Assembly (NCBI GenBank): GCA_001897835.1
Contig: MKUN01000028.1
Coordinates: 248,001 to 312,000, forward strand
Direction of reading: 5' to 3'
DNA length: 64,000 bases
DNA from: Bacteroidetes bacterium 46-16
GTDB lineage: Bacteria; Bacteroidota; Bacteroidia; Chitinophagales; Chitinophagaceae
Positions 11,203 through 22,780 of this stretch are shown piece by piece. Both the position numbers and the translations under genes were made by a program. Position 1 is the stretch's first letter; each line of letters starts with the position of its first letter. The notes beneath the pieces were generated by a model. The model ran no database searches, was not told the origin of the DNA, and worked only from the letters and a program-made list of their open reading frames with translations.

Positions 11203-12039
11203 ATGCTAAATTTAAAAGGACGAAGTGCCGAACTGCGTCTCTACCTGCTGATATCACTGTGTATCACCAGCCTTTTCACCGCCTGCAGTAGTAATAAAAA
11301 GATCACCTATTTTAAAAACGTCCCTGACTCTTTGTATCATGCAATGTCGATGCAACATGCACCGTATACCGACCCGCGTATACAGCCCAACGACATATTG
11401 CAGATCAATATCCAGACCATAGATACGAAGACCTCTTCGGAATTGCAGGGGGCTCCATCACCGGGTCTGCCGGGTGTGTCTGCGGCCAATTCGTCTATGG
11501 GGGCTTCTGCGCCAGTTATTACCGGTTTTCTTGTGGATAAGGACGGAAATGTAGCCATACCGCTTGTAGGCAAAATAAAGATAGGCGGGCTGAGCACTGC
11601 CGAAGCCCGCGACCTGATTACCCAAAAGGTATCGGTATACTATAAAGAACCGGTGGTGAATGTACGCTTTGCGAATTTCAGCATCACGGTACTTGGAGAA
11701 GTAACACGTCCCGGCACATATATCATCAGCAATGAAAAAGTGAGCCTGCTCGATGCGATCGGCATAGCCGGCGACCTTACTATATACGGCAAGCGTAATA
11801 ATGTGATGCTGATACGGGAGGAAAATAATAATAAAACTTTCGTGCGCTTTAACCTTAACTCCAACGAAATTTTCAAATCGCCCTATTATTACCTGAAACA
11901 AGGCGATGTGGTATATGTGGAGCCCAATAAGGCCCGCACAAAGTTAGGTACTACCGACCCAACCCGCGACCGCATATTGACGATAGGCATTACCGCATTA
12001 TCGCTGCTGGTAGCTATTTTTTCAGCAACAAGAAATTAA
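11203..12039 (+). CDS. Polysaccharide export lipoprotein (Wza/SLBB family)
   Basis: Lipobox LFTACSS; Poly_export motif QPNDILQINIQ; SLBB region; C-terminal TM. Confidence 0.88.
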   Translation: MLNLKGRSAELRLYLLISLCITSLFTACSSNKKITYFKNVPDSLYHAMSMQHAPYTDPRIQPNDILQINIQTIDTKTSSELQGAPSPGLPGVSAANSSMGASAPVITGFLVDKDGNVAIPLVGKIKIGGLSTAEARDLITQKVSVYYKEPVVNVRFANFSITVLGEVTRPGTYIISNEKVSLLDAIGIAGDLTIYGKRNNVMLIREENNNKTFVRFNLNSNEIFKSPYYYLKQGDVVYVEPNKARTKLGTTDPTRDRILTIGITALSLLVAIFSATRN

Positions 12040-12067
12040 TTCACGCAACATTTGAATTGAGTAAACC

Positions 12068-13357
12068 ATGGAACAAAAACCACACATTGCCGTTATTGGC
12101 CTTGGCTATGTAGGCCTGCCGCTTGCAGTTGAATTTGCGAAACATCATCCCGTTACCGGTTTTGATATCAATGGCCCGCGCATCAACGAATTGCGCAATG
12201 GCAATGACCATACCCTTGAAGTGGAAAGCGATAAGCTGAAAGAAGTGAATGTAGATAAGCCGGGTGGGAGCAAAGGCTTGTACTGTTCTGATAAGCTGGA
12301 AGACATAAAAGATTGCAATTTTTATATCGTAACGGTGCCCACGCCGGTAGATAAATATAACCGCCCCGACCTGACACCGCTCTATAAAGCGAGTGAAACA
12401 GTGGGTAAAGTGCTGAAGAAAGGCGATATAGTAGTATATGAATCGACCGTGTATCCCGGTGTGACAGAAGATGAGTGTGTACCGGTGCTGGAACATGTGT
12501 CGGGCATGAAGTATAATGTGGATTTTTATTGCGGCTACTCACCCGAAAGAATAAACCCCGGCGATAAGAACCATACGGTGACCAAGATAAAGAAAGTGAC
12601 CTCAGGCTCTACACCAGGGGTAGCTGAACAAGTAGATGCCCTGTACCGCTCTATAATTGTGGCGGGTACACACAAAGCCTCTTCAATAAAAGTTGCCGAA
12701 GCGGCTAAGGTGATCGAGAATGCCCAGCGCGATATCAATATCGCCTTTGTGAACGAACTGGCCAAGATATTCAACAGGCTGGAGATAGATACGCACGAGG
12801 TGCTGGCAGCATCGGGTACCAAATGGAATTTCCTGCCCTTCAAACCGGGCCTTGTAGGCGGCCACTGTATCGGTGTAGACCCTTACTACCTGGCGCAGAA
12901 AGCACAGGAGGCGGGTTACCACCCCGAAATAATACTGGCAGGACGCAGGCTGAACGATGGTATGGGTGAATACATAGCCAATGAAGTGGTGCGCCTGATG
13001 ATAAAGAACAATGTGGGGGTAAAGAATGCCGATATCCTGCTGCTGGGCATCACTTTTAAGGAGAACTGCCCCGATGTGCGCAATACGAAAGTAGTGGATA
13101 TAGTAAGGGGGCTAAGTACCTACGATATCAATGTAACGGTATATGACCCATGGGCCAACCCCGAAGAAGTAGCTCATGAATATGGCATACAAACCATAGA
13201 TAAACTGCCTGAAGGCAATAAGTATGATGCCGTAGTGCTGGCCGTGGCCCATAACGAATTCACCGGGAACGACTGGAAGAAATGGGTGAAAAAGGATGGC
13301 ATCATATATGATGTAAAGGGCTGCCTGGATAAAGAAACAGTGGATGCAAGGCTGTAA
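12068..13357 (+). CDS. Nucleotide-sugar dehydrogenase (UDP-N-acetylhexosamine dehydrogenase type)
   Basis: [46 protein letters not shown]. Confidence 0.93.
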   Translation: MEQKPHIAVIGLGYVGLPLAVEFAKHHPVTGFDINGPRINELRNGNDHTLEVESDKLKEVNVDKPGGSKGLYCSDKLEDIKDCNFYIVTVPTPVDKYNRPDLTPLYKASETVGKVLKKGDIVVYESTVYPGVTEDECVPVLEHVSGMKYNVDFYCGYSPERINPGDKNHTVTKIKKVTSGSTPGVAEQVDALYRSIIVAGTHKASSIKVAEAAKVIENAQRDINIAFVNELAKIFNRLEIDTHEVLAASGTKWNFLPFKPGLVGGHCIGVDPYYLAQKAQEAGYHPEIILAGRRLNDGMGEYIANEVVRLMIKNNVGVKNADILLLGITFKENCPDVRNTKVVDIVRGLSTYDINVTVYDPWANPEEVAHEYGIQTIDKLPEGNKYDAVVLAVAHNEFTGNDWKKWVKKDGIIYDVKGCLDKETVDARL

Positions 13358-13461
13358 AATTCAGGATCTTGAGGATGCATGACACAGGTCATATATCATA
13401 CAGGCCAAAGTTTCAGTATATTTACTATGCAATTTTTGCCTGTATCCTAAAATAGTGTCAT

Positions 13462-13863
13462 ATGCGATATCCCGGTTATTTTAAGTTGTTCCTGGTTTTC
13501 ACTGCATTGGTTGTTGGCTGCACCAAAGAGAAGGGCGATGACGGCCCCGGCAAAGGGGGGAGTGCCAACCTTACCATTTATCCGCAGCACCACCTTGTGG
13601 CTAAAAACCTGCGGAACATGATGGTATATATTAAGTACAATACGTCCGTTCCTCCTGCCAATGGTATTTATGATGATTCTATTGCCTGCACCCGGAATGA
13701 TACGGTTTCAGTAGCCATGTTCAATGGCCTGAAAAACGGTGCATATTATCTCTATGGTTACGGATATGATACCTCCATCTTCCAGAACGTGAAGGGTGGT
13801 ATACCTTATACTATTTCGCAACAAAATGATCAAAGCGTTTACCTGCCGGTAAGCGAAGATTGA
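13462..13863 (+). CDS. Hypothetical lipoprotein
   Basis: Lipobox-like ALVVGCTKEK. Confidence 0.55.
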   Translation: MRYPGYFKLFLVFTALVVGCTKEKGDDGPGKGGSANLTIYPQHHLVAKNLRNMMVYIKYNTSVPPANGIYDDSIACTRNDTVSVAMFNGLKNGAYYLYGYGYDTSIFQNVKGGIPYTISQQNDQSVYLPVSED

Positions 13864-13883
13864 CAGACTGTTTAAAGCAGATA

Positions 13884-13921
13884 AAAAGCTTTTAGTATTT
13901 TTACCGGTACTAAAAGCTTTT
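13884..13921 (+). terminator. Strong hairpin/terminator directly abutting the next start codon
   Basis: Perfect 14-bp inverted repeat aaaagcttttagta / tactaaaagctttt followed by T-run. Confidence 0.8.
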
Positions 13922-13924
13922 TTC

Positions 13925-15280
13925 ATGTTGTGTAAACGCTTACTGAGTATCGCGATCTTACTCTTTGGACCATATCTCTATGCACAGGCACAGGTAATTA
14001 ATACAATAGCAGGCAATGGCAATATTGGCTACAGTGGTGACGGCGGGCCTGCTATGATGGCGCAGCTTAATGCACTGGGTGTTACAGTGGCAGGTAACGG
14101 CGATATTTATATACCGGACGCTGCCAATAACCGGGTGCGTAAAATAGATGCGGACAGCATCATTAATACTATAGCAGGCACTGGTACTGCCGGCTATAAT
14201 GTGGACAGTGGAGCTGCATTGACCACCTTATTATACAATCCAAGCAGTGTGGCGATAGATACCGCAGGTAATATCTATATCGCCGATCAGCGTAACCAAC
14301 GCATACGTAAAGTAGATACGGGCGGTGTAATGACCGTTATTGCAGGCATTGGACTTACGGGCTATAGTGGCGATGACAGCGCAGCGATAAATGCAAAACT
14401 CAATAACCCGGTAGGTGTAGCGGCAGATACCTTTGGTAATATCTATATTGCAGATTATGGCAATAACCGTATTCGTAAGATCAATGCGGCAGGTATCATA
14501 AGTACCGTAGCTGGCACTGGCATAGCGGGCCATAGTGGTGATGGTGCAGCAGCAACTGCTGCCACGATCGATTCGCCTACCAGTGTAACAGTGGACCTAT
14601 CTGGTAACATCTACATAGCCGACCGGAATAATAACTGTATCCGTATGGTGGATACAGACGGGATTATGAACAATTTTGCAGGCGATGGTACGAATGGTTT
14701 TAGTGGTGATGGCAGTGCGGCAACGGCCGCCCAACTGGCTCATCCTTATGGTGTTGCCGTGGATAAGTGGGGCAATGTATATATAGCCGATGAAGAGAAC
14801 CAGCGCATACGTAAAGTGAATACTTCGGGTATCATCAGTACGATTGCAGGCTCGGGTACTTTATCTTTTTGCGGTGATGGGGGAGATCCCTTGCTGGCAT
14901 GCCTCAACCATCCTAAAGGTGTAGCCCTTGATAATGCGGGTAACATATACATAGCCGATGCCCTCAATAACCGCATCCGTAAGATCACGGTGCCGCTTGC
15001 GGTGAAAAATGTGGCAAATGATGCAAAGAATATAAAACTTTATCCCGACCCGAATAATGGCTTTTTCAGCATTGATGGGAATATAAACGCGAAGAATGGC
15101 ATAGCACGGGTGCAGGTATTGGACCTTGTGGGTCATGTCGTAGCCAGCCGGATACTGCCGGTGACCAATGGCAGGATAAACGGGGATATGCAAATGCCAC
15201 AAAATGTGCCGGGAGGAATATATCTCCTGAGGATCAATACAGACAGCGAAATGATACCGCTGCGTTTTGTACTTAATTAA
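13925..15280 (+). CDS. NHL-repeat secreted protein with C-terminal T9SS type A sorting domain
   Basis: Tandem NHL repeats (GNIYIADxxNNRIRKI); C-terminal GGIYLLRINTDSEMIPLRFVLN. Confidence 0.9.
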   Translation: MLCKRLLSIAILLFGPYLYAQAQVINTIAGNGNIGYSGDGGPAMMAQLNALGVTVAGNGDIYIPDAANNRVRKIDADSIINTIAGTGTAGYNVDSGAALTTLLYNPSSVAIDTAGNIYIADQRNQRIRKVDTGGVMTVIAGIGLTGYSGDDSAAINAKLNNPVGVAADTFGNIYIADYGNNRIRKINAAGIISTVAGTGIAGHSGDGAAATAATIDSPTSVTVDLSGNIYIADRNNNCIRMVDTDGIMNNFAGDGTNGFSGDGSAATAAQLAHPYGVAVDKWGNVYIADEENQRIRKVNTSGIISTIAGSGTLSFCGDGGDPLLACLNHPKGVALDNAGNIYIADALNNRIRKITVPLAVKNVANDAKNIKLYPDPNNGFFSIDGNINAKNGIARVQVLDLVGHVVASRILPVTNGRINGDMQMPQNVPGGIYLLRINTDSEMIPLRFVLN

Positions 15281-15292
15281 GTGCAGGCAGGA

Positions 15293-16204
15293 TCAATCAT
15301 CATCTATGTTCACCGGTTTTATTCGGTACCGGGCAGCATGTGCCAGGGGGTGTATGGGCCTTCCTGTATGCCTGCCCCAGGCTTTGGTAAAGGCAGCGCC
15401 AAAGTATAGAATGAGGGATGAGTAGAATACAAATAAAAGCAGGAAGACCATTGCCCCGGATGTGCCATAAAGACTGCCAAGATTCCCTTGTGACAAGAGC
15501 ATCCGCACCAGCAACTTACCTATAGTGAACAATATGCCGGTTACCAAAGCTCCCGCCAGTGCTACCTTAGGCGCAGGGCGCCCGTCGGGCAGGTACATGA
15601 ACAATACGAAGAACCAGAGTGTGACCACAATAATGGAAACCAACTGGCTGAAAACAGCATTGATATAATAGGTAGTGACAGGGGCTATTTTGATAAAATA
15701 TTCGCCGATGATAGACTGCAGGCCATCGGCCAGCAACACCCCGAGGAATAAAATGCCGGTGAATAAAATGATGACAATGGAGTTGATCCGGGAGCTGAAC
15801 CGCTGTTTGATATTTCTTTTCGCGGCAATCCTGATATCCCATATCTGGTTCAGCGAATTTTTGATAACCCGGAAAAGTGTGGTAGCGATGAACAGGAGAA
15901 AGATAAAGCTACCTGCTGTTATCAGCCAGTTGTGCTGCAGGGCCCTGAAGCTGCGTATAGTGGTTATTACCTGTTCAGCACTTTCCCGGCCTATTACTTC
16001 ATTCAACTTTTCAAATATCTGCCTGCCAAGGCTGCGCTTATTAAAAAAAATGCCTAAAGTGCGGATGATGATGATGATGATGGGTGGCAGGGCAAAAGTG
16101 GTAAAGAAGGAAGTGGCGCCTGCCATACGCAGGGGATCGTTCTCCAGCAATACTGCAAGTGTATTTTTAAGCAAGTGATAAACTGTTGAAAAGAATTTTT
16201 TCAT
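15293..16204 (-). CDS. YihY/BrkB family inner membrane protein
   Basis: Multi-TM; GATSFFTTFALPPI...GSLYGTSGAMVFLLLFVFYSSLILYFGAAFT. Confidence 0.9.
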   Translation of the reverse strand: MKKFFSTVYHLLKNTLAVLLENDPLRMAGATSFFTTFALPPIIIIIIRTLGIFFNKRSLGRQIFEKLNEVIGRESAEQVITTIRSFRALQHNWLITAGSFIFLLFIATTLFRVIKNSLNQIWDIRIAAKRNIKQRFSSRINSIVIILFTGILFLGVLLADGLQSIIGEYFIKIAPVTTYYINAVFSQLVSIIVVTLWFFVLFMYLPDGRPAPKVALAGALVTGILFTIGKLLVRMLLSQGNLGSLYGTSGAMVFLLLFVFYSSLILYFGAAFTKAWGRHTGRPIHPLAHAARYRIKPVNIDDD

Positions 16205-16371
16205 CGTTTTACAGTTTCATTCTTTTAGCCCCTAATTACCCACAAGTTAAAATGAATTTTGAAGCGCGGCCGGCAATTGGAATATTAATATCTAAATATC
16301 ATGCCAGTCAGCTATTTAAGTAATGTAGCAAAATCCGGAAGTTCTTTGTTACTTTAATACCACAATTCAAT

Positions 16372-17613
16372 ATGCAGTCATATTACATATTAACGGTTAT
16401 CATTACTATCTGTGCCGGGTTTGCCTATTTGAACCACAGGATCATAAAGCTGCCGCCTACTATAGGTATCATGGTGTTATCGCTCATAACCTCGCTGGCA
16501 GTAGTAGCTGCGGGCAAGGTCATGCCATCTATTTCGCAGCCCCTTACCGAAATGATATCCACCATTGACTTTCACGACCTGCTGATGAAGATCATGCTGA
16601 GCTTCCTGCTGTTTGCAGGGGCCATACATATAGATGCTGCCAAACTTAAAGCAGAGCGCCTGCCCGTTATCGTACTGGCTACTGTGGGTACGCTTATATC
16701 CACTTTTTTAGTTGGGGGGCTGATATACTTTTTATTTGGCTTCTTCGATGCGCATATCGATTTCATTTATTGTTTATTGTTTGGCGCCCTCATATCGCCT
16801 ACCGACCCGATAGCCGTGCTGGGCATATTGAAGCGCACTAAAATACCCGGTTCGCTGCAATTAAAGATAGCCGGGGAATCTTTATTCAATGACGGTGTGG
16901 CAGTGGTGATCTTTCTTACGATAATGGAAGTATCGGTAAAGGGAACGGATAATTTAACCTTCTCAGGGGTCAGTCTTCTTTTTTTGAGAGAAGCGGTAGG
17001 CGGATTGATCTATGGCGCCCTGTTAGGCTATGCCGGCTTTTTCCTGCTGCGCTCAATTGACAATTATAAAACCGAGGTGCTGATCACTATTGCCATGGTA
17101 ATGGGGGGCTATATGCTGGCCGATGAGCTGCATATCTCAGGCCCCATAGCTATGGTAGTGGCCGGGCTGATCACCGGCAATAAAGGAAAAGAACTGGCCA
17201 TGTCGGACACTACGAGGGATTATATAGGCAAGTTTTGGGAGTTAATAGATGAGATACTCAATGCAATATTGTTCCTTCTTGTAGGCTTTGAGATGCTGGT
17301 TGTCAAAGTGAATATTGGCATTATGATCATTGGTGTCATTACTATATTCGTGGTACTGCTGGCCAGGTGGATATCTGTAGCCTTACCTATTACCCTGCTA
17401 CGGCCCTTCGCCCGGTTCGAGAAGCATGCCATCAGTATACTTGCGTGGGGCGGCCTGCGCGGCGGCATATCCGTAGCACTGGCTTTATCATTGCCTGCAG
17501 AGATGTACCGCGACCAGTTTGTATCCATTACCTATTCTGTAGTGATATTCTCAATAATTGTCCAGGGCCTTACCATTGAGCGCGTGGCAAAAAAACTGGT
17601 CAATACCGACTGA
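16372..17613 (+). CDS. CPA1-family Na+/H+ antiporter
   Basis: LISPTDPIAVLGILK; ESLFNDGVAVVIF; WGGLRGGISVALALSLP. Confidence 0.93.
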   Translation: MQSYYILTVIITICAGFAYLNHRIIKLPPTIGIMVLSLITSLAVVAAGKVMPSISQPLTEMISTIDFHDLLMKIMLSFLLFAGAIHIDAAKLKAERLPVIVLATVGTLISTFLVGGLIYFLFGFFDAHIDFIYCLLFGALISPTDPIAVLGILKRTKIPGSLQLKIAGESLFNDGVAVVIFLTIMEVSVKGTDNLTFSGVSLLFLREAVGGLIYGALLGYAGFFLLRSIDNYKTEVLITIAMVMGGYMLADELHISGPIAMVVAGLITGNKGKELAMSDTTRDYIGKFWELIDEILNAILFLLVGFEMLVVKVNIGIMIIGVITIFVVLLARWISVALPITLLRPFARFEKHAISILAWGGLRGGISVALALSLPAEMYRDQFVSITYSVVIFSIIVQGLTIERVAKKLVNTD

Positions 17614-17614
17614 T

Positions 17615-18937
17615 ATGAAAAGGATAATGGTGATCATAAGGGCGGCTTTGCGCAACCTTTTCAACCTTCATTATGATAAGGATGATGATGCTACGATCAT
17701 AGAATCCATATCGCGGAATGTGAATTTTAAGGGTGCGAATATATGGGCGCTTATATTTGCCATATTCATAGCGTCGATAGGCCTGAATGTGAACTCTGCG
17801 GCTGTGGTGATAGGCGCTATGTTAATATCACCGCTTATGGGTCCTATAATGGGCATAGGCCTGGGTATAGGCATCAATAATTTCGACCTGGTAAAACGTG
17901 GTATTACCAATTTCCTTACAGCAATGGTGGTGAGTATCATCACATCCACCCTATACTTTTCACTAACACCGCTGCATGATGCCGGCTCTGAGTTGCTGGC
18001 ACGTACCACACCGTCGATATGGGACGTGTTTATAGCCTTCTTTGGCGGGCTGGCAGGTATCGTGGCCAGTACGCGAAAAGAAAAGACCAATGTGATTCCC
18101 GGTGTGGCGATAGCAACTGCGCTCATGCCACCGCTCTGCACGGCAGGATATGGCCTTGCCAATGGCCAGTTCTTTTACTTCCTTGGCGCCCTGTATCTCT
18201 TTTTTATCAACAGCGTATTCATTTGCCTGGCCACTTACCTGATCGTACGTTCACTGAAGCTGAACAAAACACAATTTGAGGATGAAGCGCGGGAGAAACG
18301 TGTTAAAAGGTATATACTCATTATTGTTACCATTACGGTACTGCCCAGTATCTATATGGCCTACCGTATAGTGGACAAAAGCATATTCGAGAGCAATGCG
18401 AATAATTTCATAACGCAGGAGTTCAATTATAAGAATACCCAGGTGGTGAACAGGTCTTTTAACTATGACAATGGTAAAAAGCAGATAGATGTGCTGCTGA
18501 TAGGCGAAGAACTGGATAAGGCGCAGATAGATTCGCTGAAGAAGAAAATGGATGCCTATAACATTGGTAAGGCGAAGCTGAATATCAAACAGGGACTTAA
18601 TGCCAAGCAGGAGATAGACTTTGCACAGGTAAAGGCAAGCATACTGGAAGATGTGTTCAATAAAGAACAAAAAGAAAAGGAGTTGCAGAAAGCTAAGGCC
18701 GATTCAGCAGGCCCTTATCCCGGTTTGCGGGAAGAACTGCGCTCACTGTACCCTGCATTACAGCGATATACAGTAACGAAGACAGTATTCAACTACACCG
18801 ACAGTATGCGCAGGGATACCGTGATATTATTTGTGGGAGATTTCTCAAAACCCTTTGCTAAGAAAGACAGGGAACTCTTGCAGAACTGGTTAAAGTTCCG
18901 CATACATGCCGATTCGGTAAAACTTGTAATAGAATGA
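17615..18937 (+). CDS. DUF389 (TIGR00341-like) membrane protein
   Basis: IASIGLNVNSAAVVIGAMLISPLMGPIMGIG; start at 17615 preferred. Confidence 0.88.
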   Translation: MKRIMVIIRAALRNLFNLHYDKDDDATIIESISRNVNFKGANIWALIFAIFIASIGLNVNSAAVVIGAMLISPLMGPIMGIGLGIGINNFDLVKRGITNFLTAMVVSIITSTLYFSLTPLHDAGSELLARTTPSIWDVFIAFFGGLAGIVASTRKEKTNVIPGVAIATALMPPLCTAGYGLANGQFFYFLGALYLFFINSVFICLATYLIVRSLKLNKTQFEDEAREKRVKRYILIIVTITVLPSIYMAYRIVDKSIFESNANNFITQEFNYKNTQVVNRSFNYDNGKKQIDVLLIGEELDKAQIDSLKKKMDAYNIGKAKLNIKQGLNAKQEIDFAQVKASILEDVFNKEQKEKELQKAKADSAGPYPGLREELRSLYPALQRYTVTKTVFNYTDSMRRDTVILFVGDFSKPFAKKDRELLQNWLKFRIHADSVKLVIE

Positions 18938-19182
18938 TAACATTGCCTTACTCTTTGCGTTTTGGGATGAAGTGATATAAATTGTACCTTTACCGTATTA
19001 CTATCCCGCAACACAGGTATCATTCGTTATTGCCCGGCTCCATACCTGCAGCAATTGTGTTCCGGAATCTTCTGAAGCAATTGCTTCTCTATTTTTACAG
19101 ACTTAATGAAAGGCCCGGCATAGGCAGCGAAGCATTGCATTTGTGTTGCTGATAATGATTAAGTCGTTACCATGGACGATCT

Positions 19183-21447
19183 ATGACGAAAAAAAGGCTT
19201 TTTATCGTATCGAACCGCTTACCTGTTAACGTAGAAGTAGTTAACGACAAGACAGAAATACATCCGTCTTCAGGTGGCCTTGTTTCGGCTATAAGCAGTT
19301 TCCTCGACGATGAGAAGGAGAAGAAGTTGAATAAGTATTCGGATACTTATTGGGTTGGCGTACCCGGGTGCACTGCGCCTGTATGGTCGGCTGCGGGGCA
19401 AGATCTTAACGATGATAATTATAAATTCCTGCCCGTATTCATCAGCAAAAAGGTTTATGATGCTTATTACAATGGCCTTTCCAATTCTATGCTCTGGCCC
19501 TTGTTCCATTATTTTCCTTCTTATGCCGAATTTAACAGCGATGCATATACCAGCTATAAAAAAGCCAATGAAGAGTTTCTCGAAGTGTTGCTGAAGCACC
19601 TTGGTCCCGGTGACGTGGTGTGGATACACGACTACCATTTGCTGCCTCTTGCAGGGATGATAAGAAATGAATTGCCGGAGATAACTATCGGTTTTTTCCT
19701 GCATATACCTTTCCCATCGCACGAGATATTTAAGATAATGCCCAAAGAATGGCAGGAGCATATACTGGAAGGGATGCTGGGCGCCGATCTTATTGGCTTT
19801 CATACGATTGACTATGCTGCACATTTTCTCAAAACCGTGCAAATGGTCTTTGGGCTGCAGAATGAGAAGAATATCATAGAATATAAGAACCGGCTGGTAA
19901 AAGCTGAAGTATTCCCGATAAGCATCGACTACGACAAGTTTCATGATGCATGGGACGATCCAGCTGTGCGTGAAAAACGGCATGCTTTAAAAAAACAGTT
20001 CAATGAGCGGAAAATTATTTTTTCTGTTGACCGGCTTGATTATACCAAGGGGGTATACAATCGCCTTAAAGCCTATGAATATTTTTTAAGTAATTATCCC
20101 GAATACCATGGTAAGGTGGTGTTCATTATGAATGTAGTGCCCTCGAGAGACAGTATATCAAAATATGCAGAGCGTAAGAAGATAATAGACGAATATGTAG
20201 GCAACCTGCTTAGCACAGTGGGCACGGTTACATGGCAGCCTATAATTTACCAATATGCCAACCTGGATTTTGATGAACTTGTGGCCATGTACACCAGTTG
20301 CGACCTGGCACTGATAACACCAATAAGAGATGGTATGAACCTTGTGGCCAAGGAATTTGTTGCCAGCAGGAGGGACGAGCGGGGTGTACTGGTGCTCAGC
20401 GAAATGGCCGGTGCCGCACGCGAGCTTACTTATGCGCTTGTGATTAACCCCATAGATACAGAAGAGATAGCGCTCAAGATAAAAGAAGGTCTTGAGATGA
20501 CCGGGGCAGAGCAGGCTATGCGTATGAAAGCCATGCAGAAGGCAGTGCAACGATATAGTGTGAATACATGGGCTGCAGACTTTTTTAAAAAACTGGAAGG
20601 GATCAGGAAAAAACAAAAAGAATTCGAAGTGAGATTTTTAGACAACGACTCAAGAATAGAACTGTTAGGTAGTTTTAACAATGCAAAGAGCAGGTTGCTG
20701 CTGCTCGATTATGATGGCACCTTAAAGCCCTTTGTTTCACATCCTGCACTGGCAAAGCCTGATGATAACCTTTTGGAGATATTGCGCGCGCTTGCTGAAG
20801 ACAAGCGTAATCATATATACATCATTAGTGGCCGCGATAGTACTACCTTAGGCAGTTGGATAGGGCATTTGCCGATCAATATAGTGGCTGAGCACGGGGC
20901 GAAATTCAGGGATGCAGGACAGGACTGGCAAAATGAGCCATCGATAAACACAGAATGGCTGCCGGTGGTGGAAGAGATCATGATGAACCATGCCAGGCAA
21001 TGCGAAAGGTCGTTTGTGGAGAAAAAGGAATTCTCCATTGCATGGCATTACCGCAATGCAGAAACAGCCCCCGGCAAGCTGGTAGCCGATGAACTGTATA
21101 ATGAATTGCAACAATACACCAGTAGCCTGAAGATAAAAGTGGTGAAAGGCAATAAGATAATAGAGGTGCGGAATAAAGGCATCAATAAAGGTGTAGCCGT
21201 GAACCGGATATTGAAAACAGGCAAATATGATTTTACCTTAGCCTGCGGCGACGATACCACAGATGAAGATATGTTCCGCCAGTTAGCAGATATTAAAAGT
21301 GCTTATACTATAAAGATCGGCCCGGAAGCCTCCTATGCAAAATATAACCTGTACACTCCCCAAATGGTAACATCCTTGCTGAATACTCTCAAGGATATCG
21401 TGGAGCACTCCGGTAAGCCGGCCCAGCTAAAGGCTACAGGTGATTAG
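19183..21447 (+). CDS. Bifunctional trehalose-6-phosphate synthase/phosphatase (OtsA-OtsB fusion)
   Basis: [29 protein letters not shown] (GT20) plus [13 protein letters not shown] (HAD TPP). Confidence 0.95.
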   Translation: MTKKRLFIVSNRLPVNVEVVNDKTEIHPSSGGLVSAISSFLDDEKEKKLNKYSDTYWVGVPGCTAPVWSAAGQDLNDDNYKFLPVFISKKVYDAYYNGLSNSMLWPLFHYFPSYAEFNSDAYTSYKKANEEFLEVLLKHLGPGDVVWIHDYHLLPLAGMIRNELPEITIGFFLHIPFPSHEIFKIMPKEWQEHILEGMLGADLIGFHTIDYAAHFLKTVQMVFGLQNEKNIIEYKNRLVKAEVFPISIDYDKFHDAWDDPAVREKRHALKKQFNERKIIFSVDRLDYTKGVYNRLKAYEYFLSNYPEYHGKVVFIMNVVPSRDSISKYAERKKIIDEYVGNLLSTVGTVTWQPIIYQYANLDFDELVAMYTSCDLALITPIRDGMNLVAKEFVASRRDERGVLVLSEMAGAARELTYALVINPIDTEEIALKIKEGLEMTGAEQAMRMKAMQKAVQRYSVNTWAADFFKKLEGIRKKQKEFEVRFLDNDSRIELLGSFNNAKSRLLLLDYDGTLKPFVSHPALAKPDDNLLEILRALAEDKRNHIYIISGRDSTTLGSWIGHLPINIVAEHGAKFRDAGQDWQNEPSINTEWLPVVEEIMMNHARQCERSFVEKKEFSIAWHYRNAETAPGKLVADELYNELQQYTSSLKIKVVKGNKIIEVRNKGINKGVAVNRILKTGKYDFTLACGDDTTDEDMFRQLADIKSAYTIKIGPEASYAKYNLYTPQMVTSLLNTLKDIVEHSGKPAQLKATGD

Positions 21448-21557
21448 CCAATTTATACACTATGGTTTAATGTTTTATATGACAGGCAATATAAACAGGC
21501 ACCCTGCGTTTAAACTTCTTCATTAAAACGTACTTTTGTAACCTAAAAATTGATAAA

Positions 21558-22766
21558 ATGCCGGGAACAGAACTGTTTGGAAGCGAAGAACGCAAGGAGA
21601 TACTGGATGTGGTGGATAATGGTGTCCTTTTCAGGTATGGGCACGACCAGCAACGTAACGGGATATGGAAGACCCGTGAGTTTGAAGCCGAAGTGTGTAA
21701 AATAACAGGGGCTAAATATGCCCATGCCCTCTCAAGTGGCTCTGCCGCTGTGGCAGTAGCACTTGCAGCATCGGGTATAGGTACAGGCGACGAGGTCATT
21801 GTCCCTCCTTTTACCTTCATTGCCACCATTGAGGCGGTATTGTTCCTTGGTGCTATCCCGGTATTTGCCGAGATCGATGAGTCCCTCTGTCTTAGTGCCG
21901 AAGGGATAAAGAAGGCCCTCACAAGCAAAACAAAAGCCATTTGCCTGGTGCACATGTGTGGTGCTATGGCTGATATGGATGCCGTTATGCAGGTAGTGAA
22001 TGAGCACGACCTGGTACTGGTGGAAGACGCGGGACAGGCCTTTGCTGCTTCATATAAGGGCAAGGCTGCGGGCCTTTTTGGTAAAGCAGGTAGTTTCTCT
22101 TTCGATTTTTTTAAAATAGCAACCGCAGGAGAGGGTGGTGTATTTGTGACCAATGATGAGGCCACCTATAAAATTGCCGATGCTTATTCCGACCATGGCC
22201 ATAATCATGAAGGCAATAACCGGGGTATGGAACAACACCCCGTTCTGGGCTTTAATTACCGTATTAGCGAACTGCATGCTGCGGTGGGCCTGGCCCAAAC
22301 CCGTAAAGTACCGCAAATACTTAAAGCGAACAGGGAACATAAAAAGCTGCTGTGTGAGATACTTTTAGAAACAGACGGTATCTCATTTGCGCGCGTTGCT
22401 GATCCGGAAGGTGATTCGGCCACATTCCTCAATTTATTGCTGCCCGATACCGAAACGGCAAAGCGCACTGTAGAACATTTGAATAAGGCAGGTATCGGCG
22501 GTTTTAATTATTGGTACACCAATATGTACCATTTCATTAATCAATGGGACCATTTGAAAGAAATGCGGACAGCGTCAAAACTGCCCGTTGAGTTATTGGG
22601 CAGCCCGCAGGATTATGCAAAACTGGAATTACCCAAATCGCAGGAGGTAATGGGCAGGCTTATATCATTTGGCATCCGTTGCACATGGACAGATGTGGAT
22701 GTGAGGATGCTTGCGGCAGGCATTTCAGGCTGTGTGAAACTGGCAATGGGCGTGCCTGCCCTTTAA
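21558..22766 (+). CDS. kdnA: DegT-family aminotransferase, KdnA-like (Kdo8N pathway)
   Basis: SSGSAAVAVALAASGIGTGDEVIVPPFTF; EDAGQAFAASYKGKAAGLFGKAGSFSFDFFK; adjacent to kdnB and kdsA. Confidence 0.85.
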   Translation: MPGTELFGSEERKEILDVVDNGVLFRYGHDQQRNGIWKTREFEAEVCKITGAKYAHALSSGSAAVAVALAASGIGTGDEVIVPPFTFIATIEAVLFLGAIPVFAEIDESLCLSAEGIKKALTSKTKAICLVHMCGAMADMDAVMQVVNEHDLVLVEDAGQAFAASYKGKAAGLFGKAGSFSFDFFKIATAGEGGVFVTNDEATYKIADAYSDHGHNHEGNNRGMEQHPVLGFNYRISELHAAVGLAQTRKVPQILKANREHKKLLCEILLETDGISFARVADPEGDSATFLNLLLPDTETAKRTVEHLNKAGIGGFNYWYTNMYHFINQWDHLKEMRTASKLPVELLGSPQDYAKLELPKSQEVMGRLISFGIRCTWTDVDVRMLAAGISGCVKLAMGVPAL

Positions 22767-22780
22767 TACAATAGATATAA

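Noticed and set aside
19270-19983. 237-aa antisense ORF inside otsAB
   Set aside because: Opposite a conserved gene with no recognisable domain.
21467-22165. 232-aa antisense ORF over kdnA
   Set aside because: Low-complexity Ser/Ala-rich shadow of a conserved gene.
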